In this document: positions 1 through 8,404 of the stretch, in pieces
How positions within the stretch are numbered: the stretch's first letter is position 1
Layout: the number at the start of each line of letters is the position of its first letter
NCBI GenBank assembly: GCA_900554815.1
Contig: USIO01000004.1
Location: 1 to 64,000 of the forward strand
Direction: 5' to 3'
DNA: 64,000 nt
DNA from: an uncultured Clostridium sp.
GTDB lineage: Bacteria; Bacillota; Clostridia; TANB77; CAG-508
The notes under the pieces: generated by a model
Database searches by the model: none
What the model was told of the DNA's origin: nothing
What the model saw: the letters and a program-made list of their open reading frames with translations, nothing else
Translations under genes and position numbers: made by a program

Positions 1-93
1 TTATATAAAGGTTTATGGGTAACCTTTTAAAAACCTAAATATATTATACAAGGAGGGGTATACTGTATAAAAAAAGTAAGTAATATACAGCTA

Positions 94-1759
94 TTGTCAT
101 ACATCATGTTTATTATTCCATTCTGGTATGGACTATTCTACGAATATTCAGCATTTATAGCAGGAATTATTTTTTTAATTTTGTTTTGCAAAATAGCAAT
201 TCAAAATAAAAAAATAATTATAAAAAATAGCAAAAATTTTTATATCTATATCATATTAATATTTTCGTATTTAGTAACTGCGCTTTGGGCTATTGACAAA
301 GAAATGGCAATAGAAGGATTCTTAAAGTTTTTACCAGGAATTTTTTATTTTATATTATTAATGCAATTTGAAAAAGAAGAAAAACAAAAAATATTAAACA
401 CTATACCTTTAAGTGGAGCTATAATGTGCTTAATATCTTATGTTTTAGGACAAATACCAGCACTTAAAGCACATTTTTTCTCAGGAAATGGAAGGCTAGT
501 AGGCTTTTTTCAGTACTCCAATAGCTTTGCTTTGTTTATGCTTATAGGAATTATTATAATATTTAATAAAAAACAAAAAGATTTAAAAGATAAAATAACT
601 TTAGGTATTCTTGCACTTGGAATATTAATAACAGGTAGTAGATTTACTTTTATACTTACTGTACTATATTTATTTTATCAAATATTAAAACATAGAAAAA
701 ACAAGAAAAAAATATTAATAGGAGTACTTTTAGCAATATCAGTATTAGTAGCATCAATTATTCTATTGCAAATTACAGGGAGTATAGATATATTCGAAAG
801 ACTATTTAAAATATCTTTAGAAGAAAGTTCTGTAATGGGTAGGCTTATATATTATTTAGACGGACTTAAAATAATAGCTAAATATCCATTTGGTTTGCGG
901 TTATATGGGATATAGCTACTATTACCCAGAAATTCAAACAGCAGACTATACTATAAAGTTTATACATAATGATTTTTTACAGCAAGCTGTAGATACAGGC
1001 ATTATTCCGATGTTCATGCTAATATATTTGTTTGCAAGTAATATAGTGTCTAAAAAATGTACTGACTACCAAAAGGAAATACTAGTTATTATGATACTAC
1101 ACATGCTATTAGAATTTGATATGCAATTTTTAGTAATCCATTTAATATTTGTTATGCTATTAGAAGAAAAAGAAGGAAAGATTAAATGTTTTAAGATAAA
1201 AAAAGCTAAGTTAACAATTATATTATTAACTATAATTCAGATAAGTATTTTTTCATACTTTGGTATATCTTCTTTTTCAGAAAAGTATGGAAACTATGAA
1301 GTTGCTTTAAACTTGCTTCCAAATAAAACAAATTCTAAAATACAGAAATTAAAAAATGTACAGAATATATCAGAAGCTTATGAAATTGCAAATGAATTAT
1401 TAAAAGACAACAAATATGTTTTGCCAGCATATATGGTAAAAGCAAATTATGCTTATTATACAGAAAATTGGGAGCAAATGGTAGAAAATCAAAAACGAGT
1501 AATTAGCCTAGATAAATATGATATAAAAAATTATGAAGAATATATTTATATAATTAGCAATGGACTAGAAAAAACAATAAAACAAAATAAAAACGAAGAC
1601 ACAAAATTTTTAATAGAACAAGCTTTAAATGTTGTAAACATATTAGAAGAAGTTAAGAAAAATACAAGCCAATTAGCGTATAAAATAATAGATAAACCAG
1701 AATTGGAATTAAATGAAGCAACAAAACAATATCTAAATGTGTTAGAAAATTTTGATTAA
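94..1759 (+). CDS. O-antigen ligase/polymerase-like membrane protein, needs a +1 shift
   Basis: This multi-spanning membrane protein resembles the O-antigen ligase/Wzy family, which polymerises or transfers surface polysaccharide outside the membrane. The first part (to codon 268) has many hydrophobic helices and runs into TAG six codons after a CGG at 898-900. Dropping the C at 898 joins it to the second open frame and gives FGLGYMGYSYYYP, a plausible family segment just before the large extracellular loop; the joined product is 554 aa with a soluble, TPR-like C-terminal tail. The listed start is a TTG at 94. A strong AGGAGG at 51-56 instead suits an in-frame ATA at 67 that reads as KKVSNIQ after the start. 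The glycan genes at 8.4-12.6 kb support a surface-polysaccharide role. The family call is moderately sure and the exact reaction is unknown. Confidence 0.75.
898..900 (+). other. CGG +1 frameshift site 1
   Basis: The zero frame reads ttg CGG tta tat ggg ata tag. Skipping C898 gives ttg GGT tat atg gga and keeps the protein open to position 1759. No slippery run or Shine-Dalgarno-like stimulator is visible upstream. Confidence 0.8.
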
Positions 1760-1777
1760 CAAATAAGGAGGAACAAA

Positions 1778-4243
1778 ATGTTAAAAAGCTTTAAAAGGGT
1801 AACTAGCTTAATGCTTGTTATGCTTGTTGTGTTTACAGGAGTAACACCTATTATAAGTAATGCAACCACACAAAGTCTCATAACAGATGCCACTCTTTTA
1901 GCAACAATACATGACTATAATGGAGATAAAATAATATCACAAACTGAACTAGATAAATTATATTATCTTCAAATTTGGGAAGGGGTAAAAGACCTAAATG
2001 GTCTGGAAAATGCAAATTATCTACGTAGAATTTACTATGAATATGATGGTACAGACCTAGACTTTAGCAAAGTTCAATTAGATAAAGTAACAGAACTAGT
2101 TATTTCAATTTCAGATAATAATAACTTTGACTTGGAATTCTTAAACATATTCCCAAGACTAAAAAAACTTGAAATAATATCAGATTATTCTAGTAATGTA
2201 AATTTATCTCAAATAGTAAATTATCAAAATATAAAAAATCTTGAAATAAGAATTAAAGATATTAAAAATTTAAATGGAATAAACCAGTTGCAAAACTTAG
2301 AAGAATTAGCAATAGTAGCAGAAAGCACAGTAGACTTAACTGGTATAGAAAAATTAAGTAAACTAGAGAAATTATCATTTAACAATGTAAAACTTCAAAA
2401 TGCAGAAAATATTGGTAACCTAAACAATTTAAAAGAAATTATTTTTTATTCTTGTGAAGGGGTATCTTTACCAAGTTACTTAAAGAATAATACAAATTTA
2501 AGCAATATAAATTTTTCGTATTCTGATATAACAGATATCTCATTCGTAGAAGAACTAAATGAACTAGAAGTAATAGATTTAACTTCTACAAATGTAACAA
2601 TAATTGAAGCATTAAAAAATTTACCTAAATTGGTTAGAGCAACTGTATTTGATTCTAAAGTTACAGAAGACCAAAGAGTTAACTTAATGAAATTTGAAGA
2701 TTATACTGCATATGTAGGAGAAAGGAAAAATATTTCTCCAACATTAGATGGAATTATAGACAGGGAGAACTGGAACTATACTTCTTCTAATGAAGATATT
2801 GCTATTGTTAGTGAAGATGGAGCAATACAAACACTTAAGGCAGGAGATACTACAATAACAATGACAAATAAAATAACAAACGATGTAAAAACAATGAAAA
2901 TTACAGTAAAAGGCATTGAAAGTAACCAAATAGTAGGAACTATCTCAAATTCAGTACAAGTAACCACTAACTTAGTATTAAAGGAAAATGGAGAACTATG
3001 GAAAATATATATAGATGAAGGAAAAGCTGAAAAAATTGACACTAATATAAAAAAATGTGTAAGTGATTTTATATATACCCCAGAGGGCCAAGCTATTCCG
3101 TATACATTAAAGATAAAAACAGATGGTACAGGAGAACTTGAATTTAACGGGGTAACAAGCAAAATAGAAAATATAAAAGACATATGTAGAAAGGGATATT
3201 TAAGTACAGATGGAATTTACTATGAACTTTTACCTGATGGTTCATGGTTAGAAGTAACTAATAATGTTGAAAAGATAGTTGACTGGTATTTAGTAAAAAA
3301 TGATGGAAAAACATATGATACTTATGGACAATTGGTTTGTAACTTTAAAATAATTGCAGCAAGTGGAACTACTGTTGTGGATGAAAATAAGGTTGTTTGG
3401 AAAAAAAGCTCAACTTCTGTAACTTCTTACAAGTGGGAAAAAATTGGTGAAAACTTTAAACGATTTACAGACGGAACAGAAAATTCATATTCAGCTTCAT
3501 ATGAAACAGAGGACGGAAAGATTATGGATGTATTTGGCAAAGAAGTTCAGTACCAAAAAGAAGTGTATTGTGAGTCAAATAAATTAAGACTTGATAAACA
3601 AAATAATGCTTTATTAAATGATACCATTATTTTAGACAATGTAAATTCTATTCTTGCCATAGATTCAAATGATATTGTATTTATAAGAAACGATGGAAGT
3701 GTATGGACTATACAATTAGAAGGAAAAGCTAAATTAGAAAAAATAGAAGAACAAGCAGAAAAAGTATTTTTTACAAATGATACCTTAAAAACAAAAGTAA
3801 TAGTATTAGATGAACACGAGGGAAATATAGTTACAGGCGAAGCATTAACTGGATTCAATATAAACAACTTAGAGGTATCAAATGTTACAAAAAACTTTAA
3901 AGAAGAATATTTAGTAAAAGTATTTTCTAATGATAGAGAACTAACAGCAGATAACAAAATAGCAACTGGAGATATAATTAGATTATATAATACAGAAAAT
4001 GAACTTGTAAAAGAATACACAGCACTAGTATATGGAGATGTAACAGGTTCTGGAAGTCCAGGTTCAAAAGACGCACTAGCTATTGTAAAAAATAAAACAG
4101 GTAAAGTTATAATAGAAAAAGCATTAAACTTAGAAGCAGCAAGAGTAACAGAAAATACAAGAAAAAAAGCAGGAGAACCAACATCTTCTGATGCACTAGC
4201 AATTATAAAAGCTAAACTTGGAAAATATACAATTAGTTTATAA
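1778..4243 (+). CDS. Secreted LRR / Ig-like / dockerin-like protein (821 aa)
   Basis: A signal peptide (residues 1-30, hydrophobic core then an SNATT-like cleavage region) shows export. An EF-hand-like DYNGDKIISQTEL segment follows, then leucine-rich repeats over about residues 90-290, a BIG2-like Ig segment (about 310-380, WNYTSSNEDIAIV), a long unassigned middle region and a C-terminal pair of dockerin-like half-repeats (YGDVTGSG...SKDALAIVK and ...TSSDALAIIKAKLG). Dockerins bind cohesins, and a cohesin protein is encoded 3.2 kb downstream, so this protein is probably held on the cell surface through it. The RBS AGGAGG lies about 7 nt before ATG. It is a tandem paralogue of the next gene. 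No enzymatic domain is recognised; adhesion or ligand binding is inferred. Confidence 0.8.
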   Translation: MLKSFKRVTSLMLVMLVVFTGVTPIISNATTQSLITDATLLATIHDYNGDKIISQTELDKLYYLQIWEGVKDLNGLENANYLRRIYYEYDGTDLDFSKVQLDKVTELVISISDNNNFDLEFLNIFPRLKKLEIISDYSSNVNLSQIVNYQNIKNLEIRIKDIKNLNGINQLQNLEELAIVAESTVDLTGIEKLSKLEKLSFNNVKLQNAENIGNLNNLKEIIFYSCEGVSLPSYLKNNTNLSNINFSYSDITDISFVEELNELEVIDLTSTNVTIIEALKNLPKLVRATVFDSKVTEDQRVNLMKFEDYTAYVGERKNISPTLDGIIDRENWNYTSSNEDIAIVSEDGAIQTLKAGDTTITMTNKITNDVKTMKITVKGIESNQIVGTISNSVQVTTNLVLKENGELWKIYIDEGKAEKIDTNIKKCVSDFIYTPEGQAIPYTLKIKTDGTGELEFNGVTSKIENIKDICRKGYLSTDGIYYELLPDGSWLEVTNNVEKIVDWYLVKNDGKTYDTYGQLVCNFKIIAASGTTVVDENKVVWKKSSTSVTSYKWEKIGENFKRFTDGTENSYSASYETEDGKIMDVFGKEVQYQKEVYCESNKLRLDKQNNALLNDTIILDNVNSILAIDSNDIVFIRNDGSVWTIQLEGKAKLEKIEEQAEKVFFTNDTLKTKVIVLDEHEGNIVTGEALTGFNINNLEVSNVTKNFKEEYLVKVFSNDRELTADNKIATGDIIRLYNTENELVKEYTALVYGDVTGSGSPGSKDALAIVKNKTGKVIIEKALNLEAARVTENTRKKAGEPTSSDALAIIKAKLGKYTISL

Positions 4244-4258
4244 GGAGGAAATTAAAAA

Positions 4259-6682
4259 ATGACAGATAAAAAAGTAATAAGTCTATTATTAGCCGTAATA
4301 ATGCTATTAAGCAGTTTTATGCCAATAGCTTATGCTGCAAATAATAATGAATTTACCATAGAAGATAGTGCTTTATTAGAAAACTTAAGAGGATATGATG
4401 AAAATGGAGATGGTAAATTTTCTCAAGAAGAAATGGATAAAATGACAATAGTTACAATACCAGAAGGAGCTAAATCAATTAAAGGATTAGAACATGCAAA
4501 TAATATAGAAACTTTAGCATATTACTACAATGGTACACTTATTGATTTTAGCACACTTAATAAAGACAACATAACATGGTTAACAGTTTACCTTAATAAA
4601 GAATATGAGACAATGGATATAAGTTTTATAAAGGACTTTAAAAACTTAGACAATTTAACAATTACCTCAAATTATCCAATAAATATTGATATATTACCAC
4701 TTGCTCAACTAACAAAATTAAGTTCATTATCTTTAAGCAATGTATTAGTTTCAGATTATGAAGATATAAAAACATTAACAAATTTAGACTATTTTTCGAA
4801 TACTAATAATGATTACCAAAATAAAAATATAGTAGATATATCAGCAATTAGTAACCTTAAAAATCTAGAATATATATATATTAATGGAATGGAAATTAAA
4901 AATATAAATGCAGTTTCAAATTTAAGTAAATTAACATCAGTAGCATTTCAAAATTGTTCTGGAATCTCTGATTTATCTGCATTAAAAAATAGCAAGGGAT
5001 TAACAAGAATCTCTGCTTCTAGCAGTGACATTGCAAGTATAGCATTTATAAGTGAATTGCCAAATTTAACATCTATAGATTTATATGGCACAAAAATTTC
5101 AGATAAGGAAAAAGCAAACTTTTTAGTTTTAAAAGACTATAATGCATATATAGGCGAAAATTTTGATATTGATATACAAGCAAGCATTTCTGGCTTATTA
5201 GATGCAGAAAAATGGAACTATGTATCAGAAAATGAAGGTATTGTTATTGCAAATGGTTCAGTTGCAACAGCTAATAGTGTTGGAACAACAAATATAAAAA
5301 TAACACTAAAAGAGGATGAATCAATTTCTAAAACAATGAAAGTAACAGTATCTGGAATTAGCAGTAATCAAGCAACAGGGACAGAAGCTGGAAAATCGAC
5401 TTTAATTTCAGAAGAACTTATTTTAAATGCAAATGGTGACTTATGGAGAGTATATGAAAACGCAGGAAAAACACAAAAAATTGACACAAATGTAAAAAAA
5501 TATGTATATGAATTCATATACACAGACAATGATGAAGCATTTAACTATACACTAACACAAAAAAATGATGGAAGCGTAAAATATGTATTCAATGGAGTAG
5601 AAAGACCTATAGAAAATGTAAAAGATATATATAACAATGGATACTTATCAACTGATGGTGTATTTTATACAATTAATGAAGATGGAACATGGGAAGAAAC
5701 AACAAATAATGTTGAAAAAATAGTAGGCTCATATTTGGTAAAAAGTGATGGAAAAACATATACAACAACTAATTCATTAGTATGCAACTTTAAGATAATT
5801 GCTGCAAGCTATAATAACGTTGTAGACGGAAACAAAACTGTTTGGGAAGTATGGCCTGGACAAGAACCTAAAAAAATTGGAGAAAACTTTAAAGAATTCG
5901 TACCAGAAGATAACACACTATATTACACAACAGATGGAAAAATTATGGACGAATATGGAAACGAAAAACAATACCTAACAGAACGCCCAACAGCATTAGG
6001 AAATACTTTTATTATTGACAAAAATAATCAATTAATCTTAAATGAAAAAGTAGTTTTAACAAATGTAGTTTCAATGATTTTAAGATATGAACCTTCAAAT
6101 ACTGGTACAAAAAATAGTGCATTATTAGTTCGTAATGATGGAAGTGTTTGGATTTTAAAAATTTCTGGAGAAGCTGAACTTACAAAATTAGAGCCACAAA
6201 GTGATAATGTTTATTTTGAAAACAAAAACTATACAACAAAGCCTACAGCAGGTGTTACATCATATACAGCAGAAGTACTTGTAGGATTTGATATTAAAAA
6301 CTTAAGTGTAAATCAAGCAATTTCAGCATCAAACTTTAAATCTGGTTTTACAGCAAAAGCATTTAAAGATGGAATAGAACTAACAGGAACAGAAAAAATA
6401 TCAACAGGAACAATTATTGAACTATATAATAGCAAAGGAGAACTTGTTGAAGAATATACAGCATTAGTATATGGAGATGTAACAGGTTCTGGAAATCCAG
6501 GTTCAAAAGATGCACTAGCTATAGTAAAAAATAGAACTGGCAAAGTTGCAATTGAAGATGCACTAAATTTAGAAGCTGCAAGAGTAACAGAAAGTTCAAG
6601 ACAAAAAGGTGGAATTCCAACATCTTCTGATGCACTAGCAATTATAAAAGCTAAACTTGGGAAATACACAATTAATGTTTAA
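4259..6682 (+). CDS. Secreted LRR / Ig-like / dockerin-like protein, paralogue (807 aa)
   Basis: It has the same architecture as its upstream neighbour: signal peptide (1-25, ending PIAYAA), EF-hand-like DENGDGKFSQEEM, leucine-rich repeats, an Ig-like segment, the same unassigned middle region (both contain LVCNFKIIAAS) and a C-terminal dockerin-like pair almost identical to that of the neighbour. The 15-nt gap with an AGGAGG motif suggests co-transcription. The dockerin end is much better conserved between the two paralogues than the LRR part, as expected if both dock on one cohesin while binding different ligands. Function beyond cell-surface display is not visible. Confidence 0.8.
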   Translation: MTDKKVISLLLAVIMLLSSFMPIAYAANNNEFTIEDSALLENLRGYDENGDGKFSQEEMDKMTIVTIPEGAKSIKGLEHANNIETLAYYYNGTLIDFSTLNKDNITWLTVYLNKEYETMDISFIKDFKNLDNLTITSNYPINIDILPLAQLTKLSSLSLSNVLVSDYEDIKTLTNLDYFSNTNNDYQNKNIVDISAISNLKNLEYIYINGMEIKNINAVSNLSKLTSVAFQNCSGISDLSALKNSKGLTRISASSSDIASIAFISELPNLTSIDLYGTKISDKEKANFLVLKDYNAYIGENFDIDIQASISGLLDAEKWNYVSENEGIVIANGSVATANSVGTTNIKITLKEDESISKTMKVTVSGISSNQATGTEAGKSTLISEELILNANGDLWRVYENAGKTQKIDTNVKKYVYEFIYTDNDEAFNYTLTQKNDGSVKYVFNGVERPIENVKDIYNNGYLSTDGVFYTINEDGTWEETTNNVEKIVGSYLVKSDGKTYTTTNSLVCNFKIIAASYNNVVDGNKTVWEVWPGQEPKKIGENFKEFVPEDNTLYYTTDGKIMDEYGNEKQYLTERPTALGNTFIIDKNNQLILNEKVVLTNVVSMILRYEPSNTGTKNSALLVRNDGSVWILKISGEAELTKLEPQSDNVYFENKNYTTKPTAGVTSYTAEVLVGFDIKNLSVNQAISASNFKSGFTAKAFKDGIELTGTEKISTGTIIELYNSKGELVEEYTALVYGDVTGSGNPGSKDALAIVKNRTGKVAIEDALNLEAARVTESSRQKGGIPTSSDALAIIKAKLGKYTINV

Positions 6683-6761
6683 AAATTCTAAAAAAGTATT
6701 TACAGATTATTAAAAAAGTGGTATAAATAAAAAGAAAGAAATTGTTCTTAAAAATAAAGTA

Positions 6762-7430
6762 ATGGTGGGAAAGCAGCATAAAATGAGTAAACATATGAAA
6801 AAAGAAAGCCTAAGCATTGGAAAAACGTTAAAAGTAATTCTAATTGTAACCCTCATACTGACAGCTCTAATATCGATTGGTGCTATTGCTTATGCAAAAA
6901 TTTCTGAAAAAACCGAAGAGAATAAAGTAAATCAAGTACCAAACATATTTGGAAAACAGCTTGACTTATTATTTCAGGTAATGGAACAAAATAAATTATC
7001 TACATTAAAAGTTATAGAAGTTAATATGCCAGAAAAAAAGGGAAACTACAATATCCTAGGCGAAATAGAAATTCCTAAAATTAATGTAAAAATGTACATT
7101 TTAGACAAAACTACAAATGACAGCTTAAACTTATCTGTTACTAGGTTTTGGGGAAATGGAATACATGAAGCAGGTAATTTTAGTATTATAGGCCACAATT
7201 ATAAAGGCATGTTTAGAGACTTAAAAGAACTAGAAATAGGAGATACTTTTACGTTAGTCGATAGAACAGGTAGAATTTGTACATATGTAATTTACGATAT
7301 CTATATAGTAGAACCAGATGATGTTTCTTGCATTGAAGATACATTACTTGGGCAAAGAGAAGTAACACTAATTACTTGTACTACAGGAGGAGAAAAAAGG
7401 CTTATTTTAAAAGCAAAAGAACAAAAATAA
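6762..7430 (+). CDS. Sortase family transpeptidase
   Basis: A single N-terminal membrane helix (about residues 25-47) is followed by a sortase fold with the catalytic His in IIGHNYKG and the TLxTC signature as LITCTTGG near the C-terminus; the Arg of the triad is in KRLILKA. Sortases cut a sorting motif near the C-terminus of surface proteins and attach them to the cell wall. The next gene ends in IPQAG plus a hydrophobic helix and lysine/arginine tail, making it the obvious substrate. The start is uncertain: ATG 6762 has no clear RBS, whereas ATG 6783 lies about 11 nt after GGTGGGA. Confidence 0.88.
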   Translation: MVGKQHKMSKHMKKESLSIGKTLKVILIVTLILTALISIGAIAYAKISEKTEENKVNQVPNIFGKQLDLLFQVMEQNKLSTLKVIEVNMPEKKGNYNILGEIEIPKINVKMYILDKTTNDSLNLSVTRFWGNGIHEAGNFSIIGHNYKGMFRDLKELEIGDTFTLVDRTGRICTYVIYDIYIVEPDDVSCIEDTLLGQREVTLITCTTGGEKRLILKAKEQK

Positions 7431-7451
7431 TAATTATTAGGAGGAACAAAA

Positions 7452-8198
7452 ATGAAAAAATTAATTAGCTTAATTTTAGTATTAGCATTAGTATTAAGCA
7501 TGACAACAGTTGTTAATGCAGTTGTTGAAACAGCAGATCTTAAAGTATCTTTAGACAAAACTACAGCAAAAGTTGGAGACGAAGTTACAGTTACAGTAGA
7601 CTGGAAAGAAGTAATGGAAGCAGTTGACTTAGAACTAGAATTTGATGAAGAAAAATTAGAATTTGTATCAGCTTCTTTACCTGAAGATTGGATAGCTACT
7701 GATAGAATTAAAAATGGTGTTGTACAAATTTCTTGGTTTTCAATGAATGGACAAGGAATAACAAACATTACTTACAAATTTAAAGTAATTGCAGAAGGAG
7801 ATGCAACATTTACAACAGCAGAGGCTGTACTTGCTGATGCAAATGTTGAATCACCAGAAAACTACAATTATGGAACAGCAACACTTAAAATAAGCAATGC
7901 AACTGTTGAAGAACCAGATGCAGAAGAACCAGGTACAGACGAACCTACAACTGAACCAGAAAAACCAAACACAGACGAACCTACAACTGAACCAGAAAAA
8001 CCAAACACAGACGAACCTACAACAGATACAGAAAAACCAAATACAGATACAAATAAACCAGCTACAGATACAACAGATGAAAAACCAACAACAATACCAC
8101 AAGCTGGAGCTAACATAACACAATATGCAATTATTGCATTATCACTTGTAGCAATTATAACACTTGTAGCAATTATTGCTAAAGTAAGAAAAAAATAA
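7452..8198 (+). CDS. Cell-wall-anchored cohesin-domain protein
   Basis: Residues 1-24 form a signal peptide. Residues about 25-145 match a cohesin fold (ADLKVSLDKTT, VDLELEFDEEKLEFV, NITYKFKVIAEGDATF), the receptor for dockerins. A Pro/Thr/Glu-rich spacer (about 150-215) holds three 12-residue repeats. The C-terminus is a cell-wall sorting signal: IPQAG, a hydrophobic helix and KVRKK. The sortase gene sits 21 nt upstream and the two dockerin-like proteins lie just before that, so one locus encodes ligand proteins, receptor and anchoring enzyme. The RBS is AGGAGG. There is only one cohesin, so this is a single-site anchor rather than a cellulosome scaffold. Confidence 0.85.
   Translation: MKKLISLILVLALVLSMTTVVNAVVETADLKVSLDKTTAKVGDEVTVTVDWKEVMEAVDLELEFDEEKLEFVSASLPEDWIATDRIKNGVVQISWFSMNGQGITNITYKFKVIAEGDATFTTAEAVLADANVESPENYNYGTATLKISNATVEEPDAEEPGTDEPTTEPEKPNTDEPTTEPEKPNTDEPTTDTEKPNTDTNKPATDTTDEKPTTIPQAGANITQYAIIALSLVAIITLVAIIAKVRKK
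7935..8042 (+). repeat. Three 36-bp tandem repeats in the spacer of the cohesin protein
   Basis: Units start at 7935, 7971 and 8007; the first two are identical and the third diverges in its second half. They encode TDEPTTEPEKPN units. Copy number is likely to vary between strains and sets the length of the wall-spanning stalk. Confidence 0.9.
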
Positions 8199-8218
8199 TT
8201 TAATATTTATATTAAAAA

Positions 8219-8252
8219 ATAATTGATAGTTAAACTATCAATTATTTTTTTT
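8219..8252 (+). terminator. Rho-independent terminator after the cohesin gene
   Basis: An inverted repeat (ATAATTGATAGT / ACTATCAATTAT) is followed by a run of T. It closes the surface-protein operon before the YfhO-like gene. Confidence 0.85.
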
Positions 8253-8404
8253 AAAATTTAGTAATAAAATAATTATTTTCATAGTAAAAATTTTTTTAGT
8301 ATGATATAATACAAATTAGTTTTAAGGGGATCCAAAAATTTTTAAGCCATTGAAATAAAATAAAACTAAAGTTAAAATATATTTATAGAAAAAGGATAAG
8401 TAAA

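Noticed and set aside
7..27. Hairpin AAAGGTT / AACCTTT at the left edge as a terminator
   Set aside because: The stem is short and no T run follows; the upstream gene is outside the window.
7935..8042. CRISPR-like array
   Set aside because: The repeats are direct tandem units without spacers and lie in a coding region. No CRISPR array or cas gene was seen anywhere in the window.
7851..8123. Long open frames antisense or in another frame across the cohesin spacer
   Set aside because: They result from the 36-bp tandem repeats with biased composition and have no RBS.
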